NCBI RefSeq assembly: GCF_954871325.1
Contig: NC_088775.1
Location: 85,599,561 to 85,663,560, forward strand
Length of the DNA: 64,000 nucleotides
Origin: Gordionus sp. m RMFG-2023
Lineage: Eukaryota; Nematomorpha; Gordioida; Chordodea; Parachordodidae
Reading direction: 5' to 3'
Both the position numbers and the translations under genes were made by a program. The notes under the pieces are model-generated. The model saw only the letters and a program-made list of their open reading frames with translations, was not told the origin of the DNA and made no database searches. Shown here piece by piece: positions 1-13,700 of this stretch. Within the stretch, counting starts at the first letter, position 1; every line of letters begins with the position of its first letter.

Positions 1-249
1 TGCGCAGTGGAAGTAAGGGTAACCAATCCGCTCCAAAACCAAATAATTTATATAGCGAATCAAATATTTTTTTTTAAATGTTACTGATTCCTAGCTCTTA
101 TAGCATATATATATTCCAATTTACATTTATTTATCACATTCACGGCAGAAATAATCACATTACAAATTTATTTTATGAAGTTAATATCGATTTCAAATTT
201 TCATTGGCGATATATTTATCTACCAATATAATATTTCCCATGAAATCAT

Positions 250-498
250 TTGAAACCTTTTTATTGTGAAAGTAAAGTAAAAATGATTCAAAAAAAATGC
301 ATCGATTTTATTGACATTGTAAGAATAGCTGAAAGCATTATATTCGAACTTAAGATAATCAGGGCGAATGTAGATGACGAATTTAAGAAATTATATGTCA
401 TTGTTGAGTCACAAGCAGAGCTCTATGATTTTAATATTTGTTTACTTCGATTTGCAGCAAGAGCCCATCGTTCCAATATTTTTATAGAGGTCATTTGA
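250..498 (+). CDS. Small unidentified ORF, 82 codons
   Basis: An open frame of 82 codons from ATG at 250, with a second in-frame ATG at 283. The protein is mixed charged and hydrophobic, with balanced codon use unlike the A/T-run sequence around it. That is the only reason to list it. No family was recognised, and no signal peptide, clear membrane segment or zinc-binding pattern is visible. It could be a terminal exon of a gene reaching in from the left of the window, a small gene, or a transposon scrap. Confidence is low. Confidence 0.22.
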   Translation: MKPFYCESKVKMIQKKCIDFIDIVRIAESIIFELKIIRANVDDEFKKLYVIVESQAELYDFNICLLRFAARAHRSNIFIEVI

Positions 499-870
499 AG
501 AATATTATAAAATAAATCTCTTATATCTCTCGTGGATACTTTTTATCACTTAAATGAATGAAAGGTTCTTGATTAATCAAATGACACTTACAAATCTGCA
601 AATATTATTACCACAGCCCTTTAGAATCTAATTCTGATCTTGAAAAGAGAACAAAATTAAATATTTGGTAGATTTTTATAGTGCAGTAAAGTTTACCATG
701 TGTCATTAGTAGCTGAATATGGTATAGTTAAATATGGTTGATATTGTTATAAAATGTTAAAAATGCTTCGCATATTATCATACACATTTTTAGACAATTT
801 TTATATATTTTTGTTCTACCAACGAAATAGCATTTCCTTCTTTGCCAAGAATAAAAGCTTATCTGAAAAT

Positions 871-1075
871 TAGTATTGTTAAATGGTTCTATTCGAGCTG
901 ACTCAATATTTTAGCCATAAAAATATTGCCTAAGCCTCTATGTTTTCTTAGTAAATATCCAAACTTTTGCTCGCTCTATGAGCAAAATTTTCAGGCTTTT
1001 TAAATATTTTTCTAGATAAAATATTGAGTTATCCGTTTTTTTTAAATGCTTAAATATAGTCGTTTAGCAACACTA
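871..1075. mobile_element. hAT-type palindromic MITE, TAGTGTTG family (copy 1)
   Basis: A 205-bp copy with inverted ends (TAGTATTG at the left, CAACACTA at the right) and the family's inner blocks around AATATTTTAGCC. The flanking 8-mers CTGAAAAT and CTGAGAAG agree at 6 of 8 bases, so the target duplication is aged. The family is non-coding and near-palindromic; the 8-bp duplication and the end sequence place it with hAT elements. Confidence 0.75.
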
Positions 1076-1711
1076 CTGAGAAGTACTGCCTCTAAGAATA
1101 GATTGAATGGGTGTTAGTTGATATAAATAGGGTGTGGTCCACTAAGCACTAGTAAAATCATTGAGAAATTAGCTTCAATCCCAGAGAAGATTAAATTTTA
1201 CATTATAAATTTATTTTATGCTTCTTAATTATATTTTTCCCCGATTTTTTAGTAAAACAAATTTTTATTTAACTTCTTAAGAATATTTTTGTGCAACATT
1301 TATTTCCAACATTCATTTTTTTTAAAAATATAATTTAAATTTATATATCAAATTTTTAATTCTTTGAAAGAAAATTATATTTTTTTACAGGGGTAAGACA
1401 ATTTTTTTATAAAATTTCAGGCATTGCCGGGTTTGAAGAATTAGGCCCGATACAGATCACTAACAAGTTATCGTTACGAGTAGTGACATATTTAATTGAT
1501 TTCATATCTTTTATTAATTTAGCTATTAAGGTATATATATAGGATTGATAATAAAAACCGTTTTTTTTAAGTCAAAAAAAAAGTTTTTCTTTTTTTTTCA
1601 CTTCTACAATCTTTTATTTGGTTGGAAATTTTTCATCATTACAATCATTATTAACTAGTTCATTTTGCTTAAATTAAATTAGCTTATTAATTTTTACAAA
1701 ATTTTTGAGAG

Positions 1712-1897
1712 TAGTACTGTTAAAAAGCCCGAATTGGGTCGTTTTTTAAATACGGTCTCATTAAAATTTTAGCCAAATGAGTAAGCCTCTAGGCAAATAC
1801 TTTATGCTATCTAGTGCAAAAATCTCTTCCATAATATTATTTTGGCTATAATCTTAATCGGGCCGTTTTCCCGAATCGGTCTTTTATAACAACACTA
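1712..1897. mobile_element. hAT-type palindromic MITE, TAGTGTTG family (copy 2)
   Basis: A 186-bp copy of the subfamily whose inner end reads AAAAAGCCCGA rather than AACGGCTCG. It is flanked by a perfect 8-bp direct repeat, TTTGAGAG, at 1704-1711 and 1898-1905. No coding capacity. Confidence 0.85.
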
Positions 1898-3511
1898 TTT
1901 GAGAGTTTCAATATATTTTGTTAAAGATATTTATGCATTGTTTTTCTCCCATTTTTAAACGTTTAATAATCTTATTTTTTTTTGTTTTAATTGTTTTTTA
2001 TTTACAATTTCTATATAAAATATTCCTAACTTATTTAGAATATAATTTTTATTTTTTGCTATAGCGTTATTCTTACTAATAATTATTTCGTTTGTTGCTA
2101 AAATATAATATTTATATAGTATACGATTACATGTCAATTTGTCCAAAATTCAAAAAAAAATTTTTTAAAAAAAAGAGATTTAAAACTAAATGATTGTTTT
2201 CTATGTCGCATTAAAAATTATATTATTTATATATTACATAATATATTTTTTTTTCAAGGTTATATAAAGGCATTTCTTCAACAATTTTTATTTTTTTTGT
2301 TAAAAAAAAATTAATGTGTATACTATTAAATGGATGAGAAATGAGATGACCTATCAAACTATACCAATAAAAGTAATTTTATAATATAATAAATATGGCA
2401 TATTATATAAGTATATGTAAGCGACAATGTGCTTTTTTTAAAGTTAATGAGTTATTTTTTTTCAACAAAATAATGTATTAAATAGCATGCGTAGGTTTTG
2501 GGATTGTTAAGAAGCCTGAGGGTCGGTTTTTAAAACGAGACATGAATGAAGATTTGAACCAAAATAATATAATGATGGCACAAAGTTATGGGCCTCTATT
2601 TGTCAAATTGGCGAGAATATTAGACGGAGATCGGTTTATCAGGGGGGGGGGGGGTAGTAACCCTAATATATTCTCTGTAATTTAATACAATAAATTATAT
2701 TAGTTTTTACATAGATTTCTTTTTTTTAAATATAAAACTATAAATGACATTTAAAGTTTTGACGGCAAAATTATCTGAAAGTCACAAGGTAAATAATCTA
2801 AACATGCTGCGAAATAAATTTCCAGAAAAATCAGTTAAAGACTTCAAAAAATGTTTTAAAGCTGGAAAAATAACGTTGTCGGGAAAAACAACATTGATGC
2901 CAAAATATTATACATGCGGGATTGAGCAGCTGCGATCTCTATCCCCTTTGCAGCCTAGCACCTACCCCCTGCAGCATATATTGTGAGAAATATTTCTTCC
3001 TCCTCCTTTGTTCATGACGCTGACCATCATATATATAATAATTATATGCTATCATTTTTATATGATTTTTAATGTTCAATTATTGAGGAAGAATTCAACA
3101 TTGAGAGATAAATAAAAAAAATTTCCTTCTCAAAAATGAGCTAAATAAATAAATAAAATATAATTAACTATTAATGCACCCTTTTTCTGTGATTTGAATT
3201 TATGAAAATTATTGTTTCTTTTTCTTTTATCATGGATTGGCTCACATTATTTATCCTAAGTTGGTTAAGGGAGATTTTTTTTTTATATACTTTTCTTTCT
3301 TTCTTTCTTTCTTTCTTTCCTTTCTTTCCTTTCTTCAATTTTAATCGTAAAACAAACAAAAAACACGCCTTTTAGAGTTGGAGTTTATTTCATATCATTC
3401 TAGTTTCCATTTCATATGCGGATTTTTTTTTTATTTTCAATAAAAATTATCGATTTTCTCCTACCCCATTTTTGCCACTTTTCGTGCCCACTTTGGGCAA
3501 TGCATAGACCT

Positions 3512-3628
3512 GCATTCACAGTTAGCGCGAATTTGCGGCGAAGTGTACAAAATATGATATAAATATCATAAATTTGGATTGTATTTTTGTATCACTAAAC
3601 CACGAATTGGCGCTAAGTGAATTCATGG
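3512..3628. mobile_element. Short palindromic repeat, TTCACAGTTAGCGC family
   Basis: About 115 bp with imperfect inverted ends: ATTCACAGTTAGCGCGAAT on the left, and AATTGGCGCTAAGTGAATTC on the right reading as its complement. Relatives lie at about 12.08-12.35 kb (split by another MITE) and 52.73-52.83 kb. It is non-coding. The element class cannot be fixed because no target duplication is clear. Confidence 0.6.
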
Positions 3629-4092
3629 TGTGGTAAACCACGCGGTCCGCCCTGCCTTCTCATTTTACAATAACCGAGAAAATAGCCATACATATTAAGA
3701 TGGCTTAAACTATAAAATAAATATTGCAGTTTACGCTATCGGTTAACGATAATCTTTAACCTAAATAAATCAAACAATTAATCGCGTTCGCTATAAATTG
3801 AGTTATATATAAAGTTACGATTTATTTATTTTCTATTATTATTAAAGCATATTCACTTTTTTTCTTTCCAAAGCTGTTTCTCTAATTTTTTAACGGCATA
3901 TACTAAATGTTTAAACAGCTCATTATAAAGTAAAAATAAAATTTTTGAAATAAATTTGTTCAAATTCTGGAATATGGTATAAATTATATTTTCATAATGA
4001 CAAAGCAAATATTAGGGAATATTTTATTTTTAAAAAAAACACACCATTTCGACTAAACAGGCAAGGCTTATAAACTTAACTTATTATTTTTC

Positions 4093-4450
4093 AGTGAGTT
4101 TTAATTAAGATATCCACCCTACATGTCGCGTATCTAGGGGCAAATGTGAGCTCACCACGTAATTACTCTAATTTCAATTATTTTGGTTACATTTTTCAAA
4201 AGGATATCCTAAGTGGTTTTAAATTAAGATAACCATCCGCCCCGGCGCATATCTAAGGGGCAAATGTGAGCTCCCAGCGTTTAACTAAACTCTAATTTTA
4301 ATCATGGTCACATTTTCCAAAAAGGATATTATAAGTGGTAGTTTTAATTAAGATATCCACCCGCAATAGCTCGTATCTGAGCTTTAAAAATGAGCTACCC
4401 GCATCATATTAAATCCTAATTTTGAACATTTTGATTACAAGATAAAAAAA
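4093..4450 (+). repeat. Tandem repeat, three diverged units of about 120 bp
   Basis: The block TTTTAATTAAGATATCCACC followed by a GTATCTAGGGGCAAATG-like segment recurs at about 4100, 4218 and 4340. The spacing is about 120 bp and divergence between units is visible. It lies just upstream of the first visible K2P exon and encodes nothing recognisable. Confidence 0.7.
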
Positions 4451-4746
4451 AATTTGGTTGATTTTAAAGATGCTTTTTTAGGTACCAAATAAAATATTAA
4501 CGTTTTAATCTGGTGTATTCGAGGATTAAATACCCATCCTATAGACAAGGACACTTTTAGGAAGTTTTAAAATAGAATCCAGATGTTCATCCTCTCATAT
4601 AATATATGACTCACCGAGGAAAGTTAAAAAGATGACTTCTTCTAATATCAAAAAATTATAGAATTTGCAACCAATTATAATTTTTTTTTTATTCCTAATT
4701 CTTTTTTTTTGTAACCCCTTTAATATAAATTCTTTTATATATATAG

Positions 4747-7700
4747 CATACGAGTTAGATGATTTCATAAAAACGATTAGCGACGCTGGAGACCGGGGCA
4801 TAAAGGAATCCTTATACGACGAGGTCAAGTATCTGCCAAGTTGGGACTTCGGTCAGGCCATTTTCTTTGCCGCTACAACCCTGACCACCATAGGTAATTC
4901 TTGTTTGGTTAGTTATTGCATTTTTTTGCGAATGAGGGTTTGGGAGGTATGATAATGATCAGCTGTTTCGCTTAACTGATATATATATCGATAAAACTAT
5001 AGCTTTTTAGGATTTTCGTATGTTCCATGCTGGCTTTTTAATTTGATCGGCCTATAGCATAAATTTGTACATTGTCTATAAATTGCTAAAAAAAAAATTA
5101 CGAACATGTAAAGTTAGGTTCTTACCTCTCCTTTCTTTCTTTCTTTCTATTATTATTTTTTTTCTTCTTCCATTTGTTTTATTTTTCAAAGCTATTAAGC
5201 CCTTTTAAATTTTTCCCTGAAATTATCTCCCTTGGCCTTTCATTTTTTCATAGACATATACGTTAATTTAAGGTTCCATCTACAAGGAATTGTTGTCGAA
5301 GAGTTTATTTTATGTAAATTTTTATTACAGCTCATATCTATCATTATGCATATTTGCTGTTTTTAAAAAGGTTATGGGCACGTTTCAAAACTTTCTAATT
5401 GGGGTAAAGTGTTTTGCATCATATACGTACTGATAGGTATACCATACACCCTGATACTGTTGACAGCCATACTAGAGAGACTAGGACACGTGTCAAATAA
5501 GTTATTAAAAGTAAGTTTTTTTAAAAAATGTGATCATGTGATATATATTATAATTTACTAAGCGTCAAATCTTCCCCCATTTCACCTTAAAACCAGAAGT
5601 TTGAAATCTGAACGAAAAAATGTTTCTGGTTTCTATAAATTTTTTAGTTCCAAGTTCTATTTCCGGTTTCTAGATTTATCCCGATTCTAGAGTCCCATGT
5701 TTTGTTTCCGGTTTCAATTTCCAAACTTGGCTAAACCACTTTGGTTCGAGTTTAGGAGATACTTTAAAATGTATTTACATTCTTTGATGTTAGGAACAAA
5801 CTAGACGTTACTATATCTTCTCTAGTTTTATATTAAAGATATTACATTGATTTTTGTTATATACAATCAGAATCACATAATATTATATTTTTTAAATAAA
5901 GTGAATTTATATACCTACCATAATAATGTGCGATATTTTTTAATATTATGATATTTAGAAAAATAACGTAACTTAAAATTTATAAATAAAGATGTAATTA
6001 TTAATTATCATTAATTTAACTACTTTGATATAAAAATTTATACCTACATAAGATGTAATTATTAGATTATATTTTAATTAAAATATAATGAAAGGGAAAT
6101 TATGATTTAAAGTTTGTATATGATAAGATGTGATTATTTAAATGAAATAATAGTGAATATCATTTAGTTAAACTACTTTGATATAGAATATATAACTTAA
6201 AAATTCATATTAAAAGGTGTAATATTAAATTGGGTTTTAATTAAAATATAATAATAGGGAAAATATAATTTAAAGTTTCTATTTAAGCTATATATAATTA
6301 TTTAAAATGGAATAATATAATAGTGAATATCATTTATTTAAAATATTATGATAGTGAACTGAAAATATCATTTAATCTTTAATTAAAAACGGAGGTTATT
6401 TAAAATTTATTTTTGTAAAATTAATCATGTTATTTTTATATCCTGTCAAATTAGCTTGTGTTCTGAATTATTGTGTCCATCTATTCTCATACACTCTATA
6501 TAGATCCAAGTAACCCCATTTTCTTCCTGTTTTTATTCTTTTTTTTTCCTTTTCCTATTCTATCTTTTGCCTAACCCTCCTCTTCTCTCTTCTCTCCTTG
6601 TTCTCCTTCTCTTTACCCCCCCCCCACCGATTAACTATCCTTCCCCATTATCTTGATGATGCGAGTATTTCAATATTGGAGTCGTTCTTGTGAATACTCA
6701 AATTATATTCTTCGAAGTCCCGCTTATTCCTTCAGAATTCTTTATGTTGAGTATTTCTTCAATCATTTACCGAATTACACTATCCTTCCTAAACTTAATT
6801 CGAGTATTCTACCCATTCGAATTCTCCTAAATAAAATAATTTATTTTTACAATTTGTCTCCTACGACCGCTATATTTATATTCACAAAACCCCAGACCCA
6901 ACTCGAACAGGAATTTAACATTTTGCACTTTGCAATCGATCTTGCAAGAAACTTAACTTATTATTATCTACATCTTAATTAATTCTTCCTTATATAGTAT
7001 TTTCCTATGCCCCCTTTCTATCCTTTTCCCAGCCCACAAGGCGTATTTCCTAATAAAAACACTCCCCAAATTCTCAAAACTTACGAGTTAAAAATAAAAA
7101 TTAATAATAGAAAAAAATTGTCAATTTTTGTTAGTGACCTTTCATGGCTTCAAGACGCATTATCCACTTCCAATGGGGAGATCGGAATAAAGGATTTTGC
7201 CACTATATTTGCAAATGCAAAAAAAAGTTTAGAAAATGTAAACCTTCCCCTATTAAAACCCTCATCTCTAATATCAGACATTGTTGATGCAATCAAAATT
7301 TGTTTGAAAGTATTTTCGGAGTATACTATAATCATATCATATACTAGGCTAGGCGCCATAAAGTAGAACAAAGAATTTGGTTTATATTATTCAAATGAAG
7401 TTTTAGCTGAGATGATAGATTTTACTCAAATGTGCTACAATAAAGATCTGTTCAATTTATAGATAAATTTTTATGAAGGGGTCGATAGGCATAATGGCTG
7501 GCAGTAAGGAATTACTCTCTATATTCCTAGTAAAAAAATACCTAGAAAAAAACTAATAGGGTTATTAGAGAAAATCACTCTCAGGGAAAAAATAACTGTT
7601 TTCTTAATTCGCTATCAAAGAATTATCTATAGTTGAAAATCGTCAATAATGAAATATCCAATATCTATTAATTGTATTTAATTATCTCAAGAGGTAACAG

Positions 7701-10700
7701 TAGCATCAGCCAATTAGGTGAAAGGTTACCATTTTGCAAAATTTACTAAAGATAAAAAAAAATGAATCTCCAATTGATTCACAATTTGGATATTTCTAAA
7801 TTTCAGATTCGAAAACTTGTATTACAAAAATGGTTTATATCTATAAAGATGAATATATGCTATTAGTAATAATTCACCCGTTACTTAAATTAGATTATTT
7901 CTGGATAAAATTACAGGGCAGCGAAGGTAGAAAGTTTAATTTATAGTTTAAGAAAATACTTGAGAAAGAAAAAAGCAGCATTCGATTCATTTAGAAAACA
8001 ACACACATACCAGATAATTTTCTGATAAAGATAAAAAAAAAATTATTAGAATCTGAATTACTCTTTAATTTTTAATTAATTCCCCCAATTTAAAATTTTT
8101 ATTTATTAATATAATAACAAACCCTCCCATCCAACGCGTTTCTTTTTTAAAGTAATGTTTGCATGCGACTAAACAGAGAAATCACAGTAAAAAGAAAACC
8201 CTTGTTTAAAATAGTGTATAAATATTTCTTTTGAGAAATTCAAATAAATTCTGAGAAAATCAAATATATCATTAAAGGAATCATATTTCAAAACATATAA
8301 CCATACAACAACAAAGAATATATGAATTTAAAAAGATATATATTAACTTTGATATAAATGTTGATTTTTTTTACTGTTCTGTGGTTATATGCGATATATT
8401 ATAATTATTTTTTCTTGTTATATAAAGAAAAACTTTAAAAATTATATTTTTGGAAAAATATATATTATTATTTCACTCTGCTGAAGAACTTAACCCTAAA
8501 GGGTGGGAGATATATCTTGATACTAATATACACTAGTATTAAGATATGATGGAGGATAAAAATTATATTAAAATCAAAGTGCTATTAAAGACTTTGGACC
8601 TTAAATTTTTAGCTGAAAATATTGTAGATGAAGCCACTAAAAATACAAGCTATTCGAGACGATTGCTAAAGATATTGCGGTGAATATTATGGACAATTTA
8701 GATAAATATTATTCTTAATTATTAGTTAATCTTTACAGCATATAAAAATAAATAAAAAATACAAAGGTTAATTAAACATAAAGCAGGTTTGTAATAAAAA
8801 ATAATTATTTTTCAAAATTTAAATCAATTATTTATTTATTAATTTCTAAAAAAGTTAATTTACCATTTTAAAATTCATTATAAAATTGTCCGCTAGCTGG
8901 CGTTAAAATATGTTATAAAAAAATATTTGCTATTGTTAATTTTATTTTTATTCTTTTTATTTAGTAAAATTTAATTTTAATTTAGGATTATGACATATTA
9001 TCATATCTTTCACCTACAATATCTATTTTAAACTATTTCCGTCAAAATAAAGGGAAATAATTTAAAATAACGATTATGAGGACAATATCATATTTCGAAA
9101 CTATATTTTCATTAAAAACACCCAAATGTATTATCTATTTTATTTTATTTTTTTAATCCATCGTGTAGACAAAATAAGATTAAAAATATCAATTCTGAGG
9201 GAAAATGTTTATACTTTATTTGATTCATCTAATTTATTCAAGGAATAAAATTTAGACCCCCATCAAATGACAGAGCTGGACACCCTCATTGATACGAAGT
9301 GTTTTTTTTTGAAAAATAAATTTATATTGTAACTATTTTAAGTTTGGAACCTGGAGTTAAAATAAAAATTACTGTTCTGCTCCTGAATATTTTTAAATAG
9401 TTTCTCAGTTCTGACTCCAGTTCTTACATTTGACGCGGTTTAGTAAGATCGTCATTCAAATTGGGGGAGGGGGTTAACTAGAGTGTATAGAGAGCATTAG
9501 AATATAATAGGAAGGGGATAGGGAGGTTGATAAATGTAAAGAGAAGGAGGGTACGCTAATTTTGATATAGTCGTTAGTTTTGATTTGAATATCCTTTTCA
9601 ATGTTTAGAACCAGTACAATTAACCCTTTTTTTAAAGGTTTTATGAGAACCTGAATACATTATAAAGTATCAGGAAATCCGGCTTAAACCCTCTGAAACA
9701 GGTCAAATTTAAAAACCTAAAACCTACTTTTCAGAATTTTAGGAATCCCCAAAACTGGAACAACTTTCTTCTTTTTTTCAAATATTCAGAATGGGAATTC
9801 ATTTTTAGTCTAAGTTCCGATCTCTTGACTAAAACATTTTCATTCTTTTTTTTTGTTAATTTTAAGATATATAAAATTTCCATTTTAAGATATATAAAAT
9901 TTCCATTTTTTGGGTAATACTTTATATATTTTTAAGAAAAAATTTGCACATAAATTTGGTTAAAAAAATATATAAAATGTATAGTTAATCTAAAGATATA
10001 CAAACATGGTTACTTATTCGGATATTGAAGAAAAAAATTAGGGGTACATATAAATATAATCAGAATTGTTAAAATATCGATATAAAAGTGCTATATCTAG
10101 TTATTATAAAAAGTAACGGTCTCCAGATATATTTTAGAGGCATCTGTATTTATTTTTAGAAACATTCTGATAATATTGAAATATATTCATTTAATAATAT
10201 GTCCGAGTTTATTTGCAAAAACAAACCAGGCAAATTTAATTTTACGCAATGAATGATGACAACATGGTAAATTTTATATTATAACATATTTAATTTATAT
10301 TAATTTAAAAATAGGTATAGAAATGCCCCTTACTCTCAACCCTTCCCTCTAAAAATATAACTTAACAATCCTTTTCTAATAATTAAATAAATATAAACAA
10401 TAAACATTTCCAACTAGAAATAGTCCAAGTTCCCATATAGTTTAAAAGTACAATTTATTCATACAAATCCCGCTTCATCCAATACAAATATAAATATCTA
10501 AAAATATGATCAATCCCGGCTTCATCCAATATAATGTCTTCTTCACTCCAAACCGCACACCAAGAAACTTCCATTGTTCTTTACCAAAAACCCATGTGAT
10601 GATTTTGTTTCACTCCCATCCACAAGGAAACACTAATTCCCCTGTCAGAAAATAACTGACATTTGATATATTATATTAAATTTACTTCTTCTTTTTTTCA

Positions 10701-13700
10701 ACAGCTACACCAATATATATATCATAATTTTTAGATCAATATTTCTAGACAATCTTTGGAAAGAAATCAAATTATTAGATTTACTGGGGCACCCCTTAGA
10801 TGATATAAGTATTGATATAAATTATGACATTCATCAAATTTTGAATAATTTTTTTTAAAATTAGTGTCCGAATTTTAAAATATTTACTGATTAAATCAAT
10901 ATAAAGTTGATATTCAATAAATATAACAAAAACTCTGCTGTAAAGTGTTCAGGTAGTAAGATTAGTGTAGCCAAAAATGTCATTACAGAACTGGGGGGGG
11001 GGGGGGTGCTTTCATGATATATTGAGAATGTTTTATTATTAAAATTTAATAATTATTTATATAATCATTTAATTATATATTTAGTATACGAATTATTAAA
11101 ATCTAACAATAATTATTTTAATTATATATTTGTATATAGACATGATATCAGCTTTAATAAATCTTTTAGTTCACTTAGTAGAATCCTAAATTTAGAATTA
11201 TTAAAAATTGTATCTGTTTCTACATATATTTGTAAAAATATATCTCTAGCTTTTTAGACGATGTATCGGTGTCTCTATCTAGATCCATTTTTATATAATG
11301 TATCTAAATCTCTACCTAAAGATCCATTTGAAAAATATCTTTTAAGAACTTTGTTATAATAATGAAGATATCTGTCTTATTCGCAATGAAAACTGATCAT
11401 TTTTATATGACGGATTATTTCTAAATTATATTTTTAATATTTTTAATTGTTGATATGGAAGAAATACTGAACTTTGAAGAACTAATTTTATCTGGAAAGA
11501 AATTATATTTTGATATAAAAAAAAATGTGGCTGTAGAACACCAATATTCAGCCGACAATATAAGTCGTAAATTTTTTTTCAGGGTTAACCACTTATCCGA
11601 GATTCTCATGTAAGAATTAGAAATTCTTTTCAATTTTAATTTACCTATAAGGAGCGCAGTGTTGTTAAACGACTCCATTTCAGCCGATTTTTAAAAACGG
11701 CTAATTCCCTATTTTAGACAAAAAAATATATTGCCTGAACCTCGAAATTTCGCTAATAGATGTCCAAACGTTTATGCCATCTATGACCAAGATCTTCTGG
11801 CTTGCTTTATATTTTTATGGATAAAATATTGCGTTGTTAGCCATTTTTAAAAATCGGCTCAAATCGAGCAGTTTAGAAACACTTAAAGGAGCGATTTTGA
11901 TTTTTTTTTTTAAAGTTTGAAAAAAAAACAACTTATTTTTACCAAATATACATTTCGGCACATGTCACATCTTTTACCCAATGAATTTCGGACCGTCATC
12001 ATAAAATTTTATATATATAATTTTTTTTTATTTATATGAAAAATGGTTATATAAGTTGAGAATAATTCAAGCGCTTACCCTGTGTTCACAGTTAGTGTTG
12101 TTAAAACCTCGATTTCTAAAAACGGTTAACCCATTATTTTGGCCAAAAAATATTATTCAAACCCCTCATGATTTTGTTAATAGATGTGCAAACCTTTCTA
12201 CCTTCTATAAACAAAATCTCCAGGCTTGCGTAGTAGTTTTTGGATAAAATATTTGGATTTGTCATTTTTATAAAATCGAGCCGTTTAGCAACACTATTCA
12301 CAGTTAGCGCAAAATTCACGGCGAAGTATATAAAATATCATATAAATCTAATAATTTTACATTCCTTTATGTACTGTGAAAGCAGGGGTTACGAGGGTAA
12401 AGAGTGACTGAAATTCATAGGCTGGCTAACTAATTACACAATCTCTGGGTTACATTTTCGGGTAAAATAAGAATAATAAAAATCTTTATCATAAATGATT
12501 AGGAATTAAGGAATTCCGAATTCCTCGCAAGAATGCAGAAATGTTTACATTTCGGTTTAAGTTAAAAAATTTGATGTTCATGATCATCTTTCATTTCTTT
12601 TTCTTTTAAAAAAAATCAATTTTAGTGGGTAAATAACAGGTATGGGAATCGTTATACCCCTTTCAAGATTAGGTTGATTCACTTGGGGTCGATGGTATTC
12701 TTGCTAGTATTGTTTTTCTTCGTTATTCCTTCCCTCGTCTTTGCTGCCATTGAACCATTCTGGAATTTCTTGGGTAATATATTTTAGATTCGATATCTTT
12801 ACCACCTGTTGTTATTAAACGGCTCGACTTGGCGAAGTTTAAATTAAGATTTTTTTAGCAATAAAATAAATATTAGGCAGGTCTCAAGATTTCGCGCTAA
12901 TAGATGTTTTAAACCTTTATGCCAAACTATTAGTATAATTCTCTCCAGTTTTCGGCTAGAATCTTAAGTTAGCCAATCGAGCCGTTTAAACAAACACTTA
13001 CATTCTTTTTCGTTTTTCTATCGTTGTAACCCCACCCCAACTTAATAATTGTTCGTCAAATATTAATAATCGCTTTTTATTTTTAAGATTCCTTTTACTA
13101 CTGTTTCATATCATTCACTACGATTGGTTATGGAGATTACGTTCCTGGGGAAGCTAGGGGACAAAAACTTAGAGCCATATATAAAATTGCAGTGACAAGT
13201 AACTTATTTTTATAGATATATTTATATTAAACCACATAGCCGAGGCCGACGGCTCAACCTAAAGAAGAACATCAAGTTTAGGCCATAATTAAAAGTGTTC
13301 AGACATAGGAGTCAGCTGTATCATCATTTTGAGCTTGGCGCTTCGACTAATTGCATTTATTTATTATTATTACATGAATGCACACTAATATATTTAATCG
13401 ACGTGCAAACTACAAAATGGCATTAGAGCTGACTCCTTGTGTACACTTTTAAAGTCTAATGATTGAATTGCCAATCTTGTAGTGTATATATCATTGGGTT
13501 ACGCCAAGTTAGCTCAGCCGATTTCCCAAAACTTATAATACATTTTCCTGGTTGGTGTATATATACACTAATTTGGAAAGGTTGAACATTAAAAATATCA
13601 TTTTTTATAAATATAGTATATAATATATATCAATGATTATGGACTACCTATTAGTGTTGGTGAACGACTTGTTTTGAGCCGATTTAAAAAAAAAGGCTAT

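Larger units (their letters stand above)
1..4746. other. Repeat-rich region upstream of the first visible K2P exon
   Basis: Apart from the small ORF at 250 and the repeats listed separately, this stretch is A/T-rich with short ORFs that look accidental. One open frame at 2744-2986 has no recognisable domain. A G run of 13 lies at 2642-2654 and a CTTT microsatellite at about 3290-3330. A piece at about 1430-1464 resembles an end also seen near 50.94 kb (bases AGTGATCTG on the opposite strand). The exon for the first K2P membrane helix was looked for here and not found. Confidence 0.5.
5511..12625 (+). other. K2P intron 2, 7.1 kb, repeat-filled
   Basis: Donor GTAAGT follows AAA at 5510, and acceptor TTTTAG precedes 12626. 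The intron holds A/T-rich near-repeats (about 5.9-6.3 kb), a pyrimidine-rich strip (about 6.52-6.65 kb), a decayed coding remnant (6.65-8.0 kb), a gag fossil (about 8.5-8.8 kb), a repeat shared with 22.5 kb, a G run of 14 (10993-11006), and two MITE copies at its 3' end. Between about 9.05 and 11.65 kb I see nothing else with structure, apart from a short tandem duplication at 9871-9908. Confidence 0.7.

Noticed and set aside
3171-3359. Lys/Glu-rich minus-strand frame
   Set aside because: It is the translation of a CTTT microsatellite.
4665-4746. Hydrophobic stretch upstream of the first K2P exon as helix M1
   Set aside because: It is the translated pyrimidine-rich tract before the splice acceptor at 4746; no charged or extracellular signature of M1.
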